Notes under the pieces: generated by a model
Database searches by the model: none
Told to the model about the DNA's origin: nothing
The model's input: the letters and a program-made list of their open reading frames with translations, nothing else
Translations under genes and position numbers: made by a program
Virus record (IMG/VR): IMGVR_UViG_3300045976_000096
Location: 1 to 64,000 of that record
Length of the DNA stretch: 64,000 nt
Origin: a virus
Strand: one strand, 5' to 3'
In this document: in pieces, positions 24,580 to 36,680 of the stretch
How the letters are laid out: every line of letters begins with the position of its first letter
Position numbering within the stretch: the first letter of the stretch is position 1

Positions 24580-25779
24580 ATGAGCACGAACGAAAAAATC
24601 AGCTGCCAACTGTGCGGCGCCCAGGAGCATGTGATCAAGGCCCACCTGGCAAAGGATCACCCCGGCGTCAGCGTCGAGCAGTACCAGGCCCAGTTCCCGA
24701 GCGCGCCGCTGATGTCGGCGTTCGCCGCCGAACTGCTGGAGAAGAAGCGTCGCGAGAAGGCGCAACAGGAACGTGCTCAAGCGCCGGCCGAAACCGAGAT
24801 GGCGATGGCTGGCACCGCCGCCAACGTCACCGCGCTGGTGCCGAAGGGCCACCCGACCAAGATGCCGCTGCACGAAGTCTTCGAGCTTGGCAAGGTCAAG
24901 GCAGCGTTGTCGAGCAAGGGCGACCCGATCCCGATCGCCGTGCTGTCGGCCCACGACGAGCAGGACATGGTGCCGGCCGTTTCGGACAACTACGTCTACG
25001 ACATCGACGAACTGAAAAACGTGATTCTGGCGCTGGAACTGAAAATCCCGGCGCTGGTCTGGGGCCACAAGGGGTCGGGCAAGTCCGAACTGATCGAACA
25101 GGTCTGCGCCCGCACCAACCGGCCGATGATGCGCGTCCAGCACACCGTCAACACCGAAGAAAGCCACATCGTCGGCCAGTGGACCGTCAAGGGCGGCGCG
25201 ACCGAATTCGAGCTTGGCCCGCTGCCGCTGGCGATGCTCAACGGCTGGGTGTTCTGCGCCGACGAGTACGACTTCGGTATGCCGTCGGTCCTCGCGGTCT
25301 ATCAGGCGGTCCTCGAAGGTAAGTCACTCGTGATCAAAGAAGCACCGGCGGACAAGCGCATCATCAAACCGCACCCGAACTTTCGCTTCGTCGCCACCGG
25401 CAACACCAACGGCTCGGGCGACGAGTCGGGCCTGTATCAGGGCACCCTGATTCAGAACTCGGCCAACTACGACCGCTTCGGCATGGTGATCAACAAGAAG
25501 TACATGGACAAGAAGGCCGAGAGCCAGATTCTCCAGAACCACTGCAAGCTGGTGGCCGACGACGCCGACAAGATGGTCGAGTTCGCCACCTTGGTGCGCC
25601 AGGCGTACGACGGGGCCAAGATGAGCGACACGATTTCGCCGCGTACCCTGATCTACGCCAGCCGCATCGGCCTGATGCGCGGCTCGTTCCGGGTCGGCCT
25701 GCAGGTCTCGTTCATCAACAAGCTGTCCAAGGTCGACCGCGAGGTGGCCGACGGCCTGGCCCAGCGCATCTTCGCTTAA
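24580..25779 (+). CDS. CobS/MoxR-like AAA+ ATPase
   Basis: 399 residues from ATG 24580, behind AGGAGG; the longer frame from 24490 would include promoter DNA. A small N-terminal zinc-like element (CQLCGAQEHVIKAHLAKDHPG) is followed by the ATPase: Walker A GHKGSGKS near residue 165, Walker B WVFCADEYDF, and sensor RFVATGNTNGSGDESG. This is the CobS/MoxR pattern. Its partner is the CobT-like VWA protein just upstream. ATP hydrolysis would drive remodelling of an unknown target. Confidence 0.82.
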   Translation: MSTNEKISCQLCGAQEHVIKAHLAKDHPGVSVEQYQAQFPSAPLMSAFAAELLEKKRREKAQQERAQAPAETEMAMAGTAANVTALVPKGHPTKMPLHEVFELGKVKAALSSKGDPIPIAVLSAHDEQDMVPAVSDNYVYDIDELKNVILALELKIPALVWGHKGSGKSELIEQVCARTNRPMMRVQHTVNTEESHIVGQWTVKGGATEFELGPLPLAMLNGWVFCADEYDFGMPSVLAVYQAVLEGKSLVIKEAPADKRIIKPHPNFRFVATGNTNGSGDESGLYQGTLIQNSANYDRFGMVINKKYMDKKAESQILQNHCKLVADDADKMVEFATLVRQAYDGAKMSDTISPRTLIYASRIGLMRGSFRVGLQVSFINKLSKVDREVADGLAQRIFA

Positions 25780-25805
25780 ATCGGCAGGTAAGGGGAAACA
25801 GCATC

Positions 25806-26561
25806 ATGCAAGAGAAAGCGCTCGACTTTCAGTCCAACATCGGACTGGTTCACTTCCACACCAAGCGCGGGTTCGCGATGGCGCAGGCAGCGGGCGTTCC
25901 TCTCACCTACGAGGACATGTTCCAGGAGGCCAGTCTGGCCTTCGTCTTGACCACGCACGCCTACAAGCCCGAGTTGGGCTACGCCTTCTCGGCGTACTTC
26001 ACGCGGGCCTGCTACACGCAGTTCGGCAAGGCGATCGCCCGCTTCACCGGCGTCAAGCGCCTGAACGACGCGATGAAGCAGGAAATCGCCGAGCGCGACG
26101 AGGAGAACGCGCGCCGGCGCGCCGCCGGCGAAGCGGAACTGCCGTCGATGCGCTACGACGTCATGGCGGCCAACTTCTCGGACATGGAAGCGCAGCGCGA
26201 CGATGACGGTTCGGAACCGTACGAGTCGTCGCTGATGGCGGACACGCAGTCGCCCGAGGAAATCGTGGAGACAAGGCAGCTGATGGAACAGGCGATGGCC
26301 AACTTGTCGCCGCTCGCATCCCTGATCATGGAGTGGCTACGCGACCCGCCCGAGGCGCTGCTGGCCGAACTGAAAAGCCAGCGCGCGCATGCGATCGTCG
26401 CTGAAGCGGCCGGCGCCAGCACACGCGGTCTGGACGACGGCATTTCGCTCAAGAACGTGAAGAAGTTCCTCACCCTGATGGGTGAGGTATCCGAGCGCGA
26501 ACTGGTTCTGGCGGAAGCGGAACTGCGCCGCGCCGTCAAGTACATCGAGGAGGCAGCGTAA
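25806..26561 (+). CDS. Divergent sigma-70-family-like protein
   Basis: 251 residues. Residues 8-80 resemble sigma region 2: NIGLVHFHTKRG, then YEDMFQEASLAFVLTTHAYK and LGYAFSAYFTRACYTQFGKAI, matching the core-binding and -10-recognition helices. A central acidic linker (~100-160) leads to a helical C-terminus (SPEEIVETRQLMEQAMANL) that may stand for region 4, though a clear HTH is not visible. It could direct host RNA polymerase to phage promoters. The family call is by eye and needs a profile search. Confidence 0.6.
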   Translation: MQEKALDFQSNIGLVHFHTKRGFAMAQAAGVPLTYEDMFQEASLAFVLTTHAYKPELGYAFSAYFTRACYTQFGKAIARFTGVKRLNDAMKQEIAERDEENARRRAAGEAELPSMRYDVMAANFSDMEAQRDDDGSEPYESSLMADTQSPEEIVETRQLMEQAMANLSPLASLIMEWLRDPPEALLAELKSQRAHAIVAEAAGASTRGLDDGISLKNVKKFLTLMGEVSERELVLAEAELRRAVKYIEEAA

Positions 26562-27217
26562 TGGAACAGGCACCAGGATGTTTCGGTGCCGCGAGCGTCT
26601 ACAGTTCGGACTCGTCCGTCTGCCAGGCGTGCGTGGGCTACCAGGCGTGCGGCGCGGCTGCGCTGGTCACGCTGGAGGCGATTCGCGCCACGGTCGACGT
26701 GCGCGACCTGCTCAAGAAGCACGCCGCCGCGCGCGCAAAGGCCAATCCGGCGCCCGCCGCGCCGCCGGCCCCGGTCGAGAAGTCGCCGCTGCCCGTCAAG
26801 CAGCCGTGCGTGATCGACAAGCCAATCGAGCGCAAGACGCCACAGGAAAAGGTGGAGTTCTCCCTGACCGCGGACATGACCGCCACCATCGCGCGCATCG
26901 CGGCCCAGAACAAGAAGGCCGCTATCCAGGCAACCCGGTTGTGCGAGCAAGGGCACATGCGCATGCTGCGCGCCATGCTCCCGCGCGGGGGCAATCCCTT
27001 CGTCGAGAGCGGGCCAGCTTATCTGCGCGTGGTATGCGACGCCCTGATCGGTGGCGGGTTCACGCGCGCGCAACTGCGCGTCGACATGGCCGAGAAGCTG
27101 GGCTGGACCGAGGACACCGCGGCCTCGCATATCTCCCAGGCGATCGCCATTCTGGGCGCGTTCAGGATTGTCGGTAAGGACGGTGACAAAATCGTTCTGC
27201 ATCCTGCGCTGGGCTGA
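26561..27217 (+). CDS. Zn-binding, winged-helix-like hypothetical protein
   Basis: 218 residues; ATG overlaps the sigma-like stop. The N-terminus has four Cys (GCFGAASVYSS...VCQACVGYQAC, Cys7/21/24/30) that probably bind zinc. A Pro/Ala-rich linker is followed by a C-terminal helical domain (FTRAQLRVDMAEKLGWTEDT...SHISQAIAIL) with winged-helix character. Similar Cys patterns occur in phage DNA-binding proteins. A role next to the sigma-like protein in transcription is a guess. Confidence 0.55.
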   Translation: MEQAPGCFGAASVYSSDSSVCQACVGYQACGAAALVTLEAIRATVDVRDLLKKHAAARAKANPAPAAPPAPVEKSPLPVKQPCVIDKPIERKTPQEKVEFSLTADMTATIARIAAQNKKAAIQATRLCEQGHMRMLRAMLPRGGNPFVESGPAYLRVVCDALIGGGFTRAQLRVDMAEKLGWTEDTAASHISQAIAILGAFRIVGKDGDKIVLHPALG

Positions 27218-27249
27218 GACAATACAGATTCAATAACAGAAAGGGCACC

Positions 27250-27500
27250 ATGAACGGTGGAACATACAGCGAAGCCTTGAAGGTCGGCTTCACCCCGGAG
27301 CAGGCGGGCTTCCTTGGTCGCATGAGCGGCGAGACCCGCGAAGAAGCCATCGAAGCGATCATGAAGAAGGGCATCGAAGCCGAGCACGCGCACAAGCGGG
27401 CGCGCGACGAGTGGATCATGAAGTGGGCCGACCGCGGCTATCGCGTCTGCGGCTACGTCGGTCTGTTCGCAGTGGCTTTCTGTGTCGGGAAGGCGTTCGC

Positions 27501-27504
<4 letters not shown>
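27250..27504 (+). CDS. Small membrane-anchored protein
   Basis: 84 residues. A soluble helical N-terminal part (FTPEQAGFLGRMSGETREEAIEAI) and a C-terminal hydrophobic anchor (VCGYVGLFAVAFCVGKAFA). Stop overlaps the DNA polymerase ATG (ATGA), so translation is coupled. Function unknown. Confidence 0.55.
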
Positions 27505-30953
<3,449 letters not shown>

Positions 30954-31036
30954 TTGCCGGGCGCGGGGAGCTACCCCTTCCTGCGCCCAGCATGTAACAT
31001 GAATACCTGAAACACTCACCTCTCATTGGAGAAAAC

Positions 31037-32290
31037 ATGGCTACTGCCCAAAAAGAAATTCCCATCGACGACGACGAACTGGACGGCCTGATGGCCCAGC
31101 TGGAGGCGGAAACCGCCGGCGTGGTCGACGCCCCGAGCGCCAGCGCGGCGCCGGCAGCCGGCGACGACGAGGTCGACCTGTCGGGCCTGGAAGACGACCT
31201 GACCCCGTCCGCCGCGGCCGGCGGCGCACCTGACGCCGATGAGCTGGCTGAAATCGTCGCGGCCGCCGACGAAGCCGAGCAGCTGGCCGCCACCGCTGCA
31301 GCCGCCGCGCATCAGACCAAGTCGATGGCCCAGGCGGCCGCCGGCAAGATCACCAAATTCGACCCGCCCGAGGAAATTCTGGTCGCCGACGACGCCCCGT
31401 TCGAGGTGGACGATCTGAGCAAACTGAAACCGTCCGGCACAATCGAATTGTCGAGCAAAGATGCCGCCATGCTGGCCGAACTGGTCGAAAACCCGCCGCC
31501 GCCGAACGACGCGCTCAAGAAAGCTGCCGCTCGCGCCGCCCCCGCCCCCGACCCCGACGCCGAGCTGGAATCCCTGGCGGCGGAACTGGAAGCCGGCGCC
31601 GTGACCGAAGCCAAGATGGCGCCGCCGACCGCGAACGCCAAGCAGACCCGGATGGATGCCGAACTGGCGGCGCTCGCCGCCAAGGTGAAAGCGTCACCCG
31701 CCCCGGCGCCGAAGGCTGACGCCATCAAGAGCACGATCCCGGACGACGACGTCGCCCACCCGAACCCGACGCCGGCCCCGGCCGCCAGCAAACCGCCCAA
31801 GTCGAGCCACCTGATCGACCCCGCCGAGTTCAAGCGCGAGACCAAGGTGTCCATGACCAACCTGGACGAGTGCATGATCGAGCAGTCGAGCCTGCGCGCC
31901 TACTACGGCACGCTGGCGGCCGACGCCGAAGCCGAACACGCGAAGCTGAAACTGCGCCACGACATCATCGAGGCGCGCGTCTACGACAAGCACCGCAAGG
32001 CCCTGGCCGACGCCGGCGAGAAGGTGACGGAAAAGATGGTCGAGAACGCCGTCAAGCAAGACCCGGAATGGGCGCAGTCCAAGCTGCGTGTGATCGAAGC
32101 CGAGCAGGTCGCCAACCGCAACCGCGCCTGCGTCGACTCGCTCAAGGACCGCAAGGACATGCTGGTGCAGCTGGGCGCCGACCGCCGCGAGGAAGGCAAG
32201 GGCCAGGTGCGCATTCTGGAAGCGGCCGCCAGCCACGAGGACAAGCGCGCCGCCGCGATGGCGGCCCTGGCCAAGAGCCGCGGCATGTAA
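31037..32290 (+). CDS. Hypothetical protein with acidic low-complexity N-terminus and helical C-domain
   Basis: 417 residues. Residues 1-~270 are Ala/Asp/Pro/Glu-rich and probably disordered. Residues ~275-417 are a conserved-looking helical domain (SSLRAYYGTLAADAEAEHAKL, ...EKVTEKMVENAVKQDPEW, ...LKDRKDMLVQLGADRREEG). Such domains occur in phage proteins encoded next to SSB and recombinase genes, as here. Function unknown; a replication or recombination accessory is inferred. Confidence 0.6.
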   Translation: MATAQKEIPIDDDELDGLMAQLEAETAGVVDAPSASAAPAAGDDEVDLSGLEDDLTPSAAAGGAPDADELAEIVAAADEAEQLAATAAAAAHQTKSMAQAAAGKITKFDPPEEILVADDAPFEVDDLSKLKPSGTIELSSKDAAMLAELVENPPPPNDALKKAAARAAPAPDPDAELESLAAELEAGAVTEAKMAPPTANAKQTRMDAELAALAAKVKASPAPAPKADAIKSTIPDDDVAHPNPTPAPAASKPPKSSHLIDPAEFKRETKVSMTNLDECMIEQSSLRAYYGTLAADAEAEHAKLKLRHDIIEARVYDKHRKALADAGEKVTEKMVENAVKQDPEWAQSKLRVIEAEQVANRNRACVDSLKDRKDMLVQLGADRREEGKGQVRILEAAASHEDKRAAAMAALAKSRGM

Positions 32291-32321
32291 CGGCTATGAA
32301 TGCCTCGGTTTTGGCTCGAAG

Positions 32322-32347
32322 TATAAGTCAGAACTGAGGTATAATAG
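32322..32347 (+). promoter_or_regulatory. Class I operator-promoter (AGTCA-GAAC-TGAGG + TATAAT)
   Basis: Core 32326-32339 with consensus TATAAT at 32340-32345. Precedes the SSB gene by about 85 bases of leader. Confidence 0.7.
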
Positions 32348-32427
32348 AACTGCCCGACGATGCGAGTCTGACGGCACTGACACACAGACCCAACGAACTA
32401 TCCAACCTACTTACACTGGAAACCAAA

Positions 32428-33270
32428 ATGGCAACTAAAGAACAGATGATGGCCGAAATGATGGCGAAGATGCTGGCGAAGAAGCAGTCGATGAAGAAGT
32501 CCGAAAAGACTGTCAAGCTCGAAGTCGGCGAAAACCGCGTGGTCATCCTGCCGGGCTGGCGTGAAGGCGACCCGACGTGGTATCACGACTTCGGTCAGCA
32601 CTTCATCAAGGACGAGTCGGACACCATCCAGGCCGTCTACATCTGCACCAACGCCACGTTCGAGCGCGACTGCCCCGTGTGCTCGGCCCTGGCCGCAGCC
32701 ACCCGCGCCGCCGCCGACGACACCGTCACCGAAACCCTGGCAAAGGCCAAAGCCAGCCGCACCGTTCTCGTCAACGCCCTGATGCTCGACTCGAAAGAGC
32801 CGAACACCCCGGTCATCCTGGAACTGAAACGCGGCATCTTCGAGCAGATCCTGGACATCGTGATCGAGTACGAAGGCAAGCCGCTCGATCCGGACGCCGC
32901 GATCATCCTGAAACTGTCGCGCGAAGGCAAGGGCCTGAACACGAAGTACAGCGCCATGCCGACGGCGAGAACCCTGCGCGTGCCGCCGGCCGTTCTGGGC
33001 AAGCTGCACAACCTGGACGAGTACGTCAAGCAGGAATCGGAAGAACAGGAACGCCGTGCGGTCGGCGCCGTCAACAGCGTGGCGGGCGTGCTGGCGGCAC
33101 CGGGCACCGGTCGCGACGTGCCGAAGACCCCGGCGCTGGGTGGTCCGAAGAAGAAGGATGACGACTTCGAGGACGTGCCCGACTTCGACGCGACGCCGGC
33201 AGCTTCCCCTGTCGCCGATCCGTCGCTGGACTCCGACATCGACGCGCTGCTCGGCGAACTGCCCGAGTAA
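32428..33270 (+). CDS. Single-stranded DNA-binding protein, gp32-like
   Basis: 280 residues. The core has the gp32-type zinc arrangement, with His (GQHF) and Cys residues (YICTNATFERDCPVC). A basic N-terminus (LAKKQSMKKSEK) may mediate cooperativity, and the C-terminal ~50 residues are strongly acidic (DDDFEDVPDFDATP...DSDIDALLGELPE), the usual docking tail for replication partners. It would coat ssDNA at forks and recombination intermediates. A promoter lies upstream and a strong terminator follows. Confidence 0.8.
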   Translation: MATKEQMMAEMMAKMLAKKQSMKKSEKTVKLEVGENRVVILPGWREGDPTWYHDFGQHFIKDESDTIQAVYICTNATFERDCPVCSALAAATRAAADDTVTETLAKAKASRTVLVNALMLDSKEPNTPVILELKRGIFEQILDIVIEYEGKPLDPDAAIILKLSREGKGLNTKYSAMPTARTLRVPPAVLGKLHNLDEYVKQESEEQERRAVGAVNSVAGVLAAPGTGRDVPKTPALGGPKKKDDDFEDVPDFDATPAASPVADPSLDSDIDALLGELPE

Positions 33271-33289
33271 CGCCCATCGGTGAACGATC

Positions 33290-33318
33290 AAAGAGCCGGC
33301 CGTGTGCCGGCTCTTTTT
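33290..33318 (+). terminator. Intrinsic terminator after the SSB gene
   Basis: AAGAGCCGGC and GCCGGCTCTT form a 10-bp stem with a 5-base loop and a T run. The exonuclease gene starts 17 bases later. Confidence 0.9.
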
Positions 33319-33334
33319 CCCTTCGGAGAAGAAA

Positions 33335-34240
33335 ATGGCACAAAAAGTCCAACTCATAGACGGTAACGCGGTGGGCTATGCCGCCCAGCAGGCCACGCGC
33401 CTGTCCGCTGGCGGTCTCGACACCCAGGCCGCCTACGGCATGATCAAGACCCTGCGTGAACTGCGCCGCGAGTCGCCTAAGCACGTACCCATGTGTCTAT
33501 GGGACGGCCGCGCCGAATGGCGCTTCAAGCTGCACCCCGAGTACAAGTCCAACCGCCGCGACACGCCCGACAAGGTCGCGATGAAAGAGTCCTACGCCAA
33601 GCAGAAGCCCTACATCAATCGCCTGCTACAGCACCTCGGCGTGCGCCAGGTGCTCGCCGTCGACCGCGAAGCCGACGACCTGGCCGGCTACTTCGTCGGC
33701 AAGCTGTCGCAAGACCCGGCCAACGAAATCGAACTCGTCACCGGCGACCAGGACTGGCTGCAGCTGGTGCGCCGCAACGTCTCGTGGAAAGACCCGCGCA
33801 GCGACGCCAAGTTCGTCGACGCCAAGAATTTCTACGACAAGACCGGCTGCAAATCGCCGTTCGCCTTCCTCGAAACCAAGATTCTGACGGGTGATACCTC
33901 GGACTGCATTTCGGGCGTGGGCGGGATCGGGGAAAAGGGCGCGCCAGAATTCATCGCTGAGTTCGGGAGCGTGCGCAACTTCTGGCGCATGTGCGACAGC
34001 GGGGAATTCAAGCCGCGCCTGAAAAAGCACATCAACCTGGCGTCGAAGGAGGGGCGCGCGCTATACAAGCGCAACTTCCAGCTGATGCAGCTGCTCGCCG
34101 TGGCCCCGCCGCCCAAGGAGCAGACCCAGATCAACGCCGGCAAGTTCGACAAGGACGCCTTTGCCGCTGTGTGCGAGGAACTGGCCTTCGGCTCCATCCT
34201 GCGCAACCTCGACGAATTCGTCAAACCATTTCAAAATTAA
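33335..34240 (+). CDS. 5'-3' exonuclease / flap endonuclease
   Basis: 301 residues from ATG 33335, behind GGAG. Metal-binding carboxylates appear in order: LIDGNAVG, CLWDGRAEW, READDLAGYF, VTGDQDWLQLV and LTGDTSDCISGVGGIG, the last being the H3TH segment. This is the T5 exonuclease/T4 RNase H family, which removes RNA primers and flaps. The gene follows SSB and precedes RecA-like, as in T4-like replication clusters. Confidence 0.88.
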   Translation: MAQKVQLIDGNAVGYAAQQATRLSAGGLDTQAAYGMIKTLRELRRESPKHVPMCLWDGRAEWRFKLHPEYKSNRRDTPDKVAMKESYAKQKPYINRLLQHLGVRQVLAVDREADDLAGYFVGKLSQDPANEIELVTGDQDWLQLVRRNVSWKDPRSDAKFVDAKNFYDKTGCKSPFAFLETKILTGDTSDCISGVGGIGEKGAPEFIAEFGSVRNFWRMCDSGEFKPRLKKHINLASKEGRALYKRNFQLMQLLAVAPPPKEQTQINAGKFDKDAFAAVCEELAFGSILRNLDEFVKPFQN

Positions 34241-34249
34241 GGAACTAGC

Positions 34250-35257
34250 ATGACCGCAACCGCAGCCCAAATCGCCGCCTTCGACAAGGAGTTCGGCGGC
34301 AACGCCGAGCTGGAAGAACTGGTGTACCTGTCGTCCGGCTTTCCGCCGCTGGATTACGCCTTGTCGGGCAAATACGACGGCGGCTTCGCCTACGGGCGCA
34401 TGTACGAAATCTTCGGCGAGTCCGGCACCGGCAAGACCGCGATCGCCACCGCCGTGATGGCCCTGGCCCAGAAGATCGGCGGCTGCGCCGGCTTCATCGA
34501 TTGGGAACGCACCTTCAACGAAGACCTGGCCGTCAACGGCTACGGCCTGTCGACCGAGAAGCCGTTCTGGTTCTACAAGCGTCCGCAGACGTGGGAGGAG
34601 GGCAACACGCTGGCGGCCAAGTACTGCAAGTGGGTGCGCGAAAACAAAATCATCCCGGCCGACAAGCCGATCGTGATCGTGTACGACTCGATCGCCAGCG
34701 CGATCCCGAACTCGATGGCCGAGAAGGAATTCTCCGAATACTCGATGAACGACACGACGGCCCTGGCGCGCGTGACGTCCACCACGCTCAAGTCGATGGC
34801 CATGTTCGCCGAGCGCTTCAACGCCATCTTCATCTACCTGAACCAGATGCGCCTGAAACCGGGTGTCGTCTATGGCGACCCGCGCACCACACCGGGCGGC
34901 AAGGCGATGGAATTCTACGCCACCGGGCGCCTGGCCCTCGGCAAGGAAAAGGTGATGCAGCAGGTCGCCGGCCAGAAGGAATTCGTGGGCCAGAAGATCG
35001 GCATCCAGGTCGTCAAGACCAAGCTGACCAAGCCGTTCAAGGAAGCGTCGATGCGCATGTCCTTCGACGACATGGGCATGGCCTACTTCGACATCGAGTA
35101 CTCGCTGGTGGAAACGCTGGTCGATGCCAAGAAGCTGGAAGAAGGCCGCAAGGGCTTCTACAAGTGGAAAGGCACCGAGTATTCCAAGAAGCAGCTGGCT
35201 GAGAAGGTGCGCGCCGAAGGCCTGGTCCCGGAACTGGTCGCGATGCTGTCCAGCTGA
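34250..35257 (+). CDS. RecA/UvsX-like recombinase
   Basis: 335 residues. Walker A GESGTGKT near residue 56, Walker B IVIVYDSIASAIP, and the DNA-binding loop region LNQMRLKPGVVYGDP...TPGGKAMEFYA. It forms filaments on ssDNA and drives strand exchange, probably together with the gp32-like SSB and Mre11/Rad50-like pair encoded nearby. The gene follows the exonuclease by 9 bases. Confidence 0.9.
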   Translation: MTATAAQIAAFDKEFGGNAELEELVYLSSGFPPLDYALSGKYDGGFAYGRMYEIFGESGTGKTAIATAVMALAQKIGGCAGFIDWERTFNEDLAVNGYGLSTEKPFWFYKRPQTWEEGNTLAAKYCKWVRENKIIPADKPIVIVYDSIASAIPNSMAEKEFSEYSMNDTTALARVTSTTLKSMAMFAERFNAIFIYLNQMRLKPGVVYGDPRTTPGGKAMEFYATGRLALGKEKVMQQVAGQKEFVGQKIGIQVVKTKLTKPFKEASMRMSFDDMGMAYFDIEYSLVETLVDAKKLEEGRKGFYKWKGTEYSKKQLAEKVRAEGLVPELVAMLSS

Positions 35258-35307
35258 TCCTGCAACTATAATCGGTCGAGGGGCTTTCCCTCGACCGTGG
35301 AGACGAC

Positions 35308-35658
35308 ATGCAGGTTCAAGTACTGGATTTCATCCCGCCGATCGACGGCGTCGACGCCGAGTTCTCGACCATCCGCCTGGGTCACACGCTGGCCAAGCGC
35401 CTGGCGCCGGGCGACACCGTGTTCCTGATGGACGGCCGCACCAAGACCGTGTTCGGCACCGCGCGCGTGATGCGCGTCGAGACCGGCACCCTCCTGCAAC
35501 AATGTCAGGACTTCGGCGCGACCAACCACCGCGAGCTGGCGAACGATGCGGACGGCGCTGCGGACAGGTTGCTGGCCTACGTTCGCAAGCTGTTCGGACC
35601 CCATATCGCGTGCGACAATAAACGCAGTTGTGTGATCTTTTTAAAACGGTTGGAGTGA
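35308..35658 (+). CDS. ASCH/PUA-like domain protein
   Basis: 116 residues. The pattern FSTIRLGHTLAKRLAPGDTVFLMDG followed by GTARVMRVETGTL resembles ASCH domains, PUA-like folds that bind RNA or modified nucleotides. Preceded by GGAGACGAC. A small dyad (GTCGAGGG...CCCTCGAC, 35275-35297) lies in its leader. Function inferred from the fold pattern only. Confidence 0.5.
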   Translation: MQVQVLDFIPPIDGVDAEFSTIRLGHTLAKRLAPGDTVFLMDGRTKTVFGTARVMRVETGTLLQQCQDFGATNHRELANDADGAADRLLAYVRKLFGPHIACDNKRSCVIFLKRLE

Positions 35659-35660
35659 CC

Positions 35661-36035
35661 ATGAGCGTTGAATTTACGGACATTCTGCAGTTGCCCAAGC
35701 ATAAGGGCAAGACGGTCCAGCAGGTGTACGACACTGAGCCGAGCTACCTGCTGTGGCTGCGTGATCAAAAGCTGGCCGGTGGGCGCAGCGACTATTTCGA
35801 CGGCGAAGTCCTGCGTGCGCTGAACAAGGCGATCGACAAGGACAAACGCCTGCTCAAGAAATTCGACAAGTGGACCGAATTGTCCGACGGGCGCTTCTCG
35901 CCGATGAAGCCGAAAGCCGACGGCACCACGCCGGCGGAAAAGAAGGACGACGAAGACGTCAAGCCGACGATGCAGGAAATCGACGACGCCCAGGCGAAAG
36001 CGCGGGCTTATTCAGGATTGTGGGGGAGCTTCTAA
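35661..36035 (+). CDS. Exonuclease-X-C-like small protein
   Basis: 124 residues from ATG 35661. The segment LPKHKGKTVQQVYDTEPSYLLWLRD matches the short GK-x-x-GKT...YLxWL motif found in the C-terminus of exodeoxyribonuclease X and in stand-alone proteins of that kind. The C-terminal half is charged and probably flexible. No catalytic residues are visible, so it may bind DNA or a partner. Confidence 0.55.
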   Translation: MSVEFTDILQLPKHKGKTVQQVYDTEPSYLLWLRDQKLAGGRSDYFDGEVLRALNKAIDKDKRLLKKFDKWTELSDGRFSPMKPKADGTTPAEKKDDEDVKPTMQEIDDAQAKARAYSGLWGSF

Positions 36036-36268
36036 TGGCAAGTGTAACGCTGATGGCGCAGTACAACGTCACGCTGACCGGCCCGGAAATGCGACTGGTC
36101 TGCCTCGCGCTCGATGGGCGCATCAAGTTCGACGGCAATGGCGCCGACGCGGTCGCCGCGCGCGAGCTTGGCAACATGCTGTTCAAGGCGCGCCACACAC
36201 TGCTGGCGAACGCCGCTGCGGCGCATCAAGGTAAGCAGGAGAGCGATGAGCAAGCGCGAACAGCATAA
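36035..36268 (+). CDS. Hypothetical protein, 77 residues
   Basis: ATG overlaps the previous stop (TAATG). Helical (GPEMRLVCLALDGRIKF, ARELGNMLFKARHTLLANAAA). The 3' end overlaps the next gene by 23 bases. No family recognised. Confidence 0.55.
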   Translation: MASVTLMAQYNVTLTGPEMRLVCLALDGRIKFDGNGADAVAARELGNMLFKARHTLLANAAAAHQGKQESDEQARTA

Positions 36269-36611
36269 GGTTGCGGGCAAATTCTTCGGCGTGTGGTACG
36301 AGACGGCCGGCGGCAGGAAGCTGTATCTTGGCCACCGGAAGCGCGATCAAATCTATCGCGAGAAAAACGCCTGGTGCATCGACATCTACACGCTGGAACG
36401 CTGCCGCGAAATGGGCGTCACCATGATCGGCATCCTGATCAAGGACGGCGGCACCCGGATGGTGTGGATGACCCTGGTGTCGGATTTCTTCGGGCCGCAC
36501 AGCTTCGCGCACTTCACGCGCACCCGCCAAAGGGGTCTCCCCTTGCCGTATTTCAGGATCGACCCGATGAAGTCGGAGAAATTCATCGCCAAGTCGCTCA
36601 GGATCAAATAA
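36246..36611 (+). CDS. Hypothetical protein, 121 residues
   Basis: ATG 36246 behind CAGGAG. Basic protein with beta-alpha character (GKFFGVWYETAGGRKLYL, VTMIGILIKDGGTRMVW) and a conserved-looking HSFAHFTRTRQRGLPLPYF near the end. No motif I can name. Sits at the end of the recombinase operon. Confidence 0.55.
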   Translation: MSKREQHKVAGKFFGVWYETAGGRKLYLGHRKRDQIYREKNAWCIDIYTLERCREMGVTMIGILIKDGGTRMVWMTLVSDFFGPHSFAHFTRTRQRGLPLPYFRIDPMKSEKFIAKSLRIK

Positions 36612-36619
36612 GCAATCCT

Positions 36620-36650
36620 GACACATTCCTGACAAATGTTGGTATCATGT
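36620..36650 (+). promoter_or_regulatory. Extended -10 promoter candidate
   Basis: TGGTATCAT (36640-36648) is an extended -10 (TGn-TATCAT), preceded by TCCTGACA. The same arrangement recurs at 57530-57552. No operator core here. Confidence 0.5.
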
Positions 36651-36680
36651 TGCTAATGATCAACGAATGAAGGGATTAAT

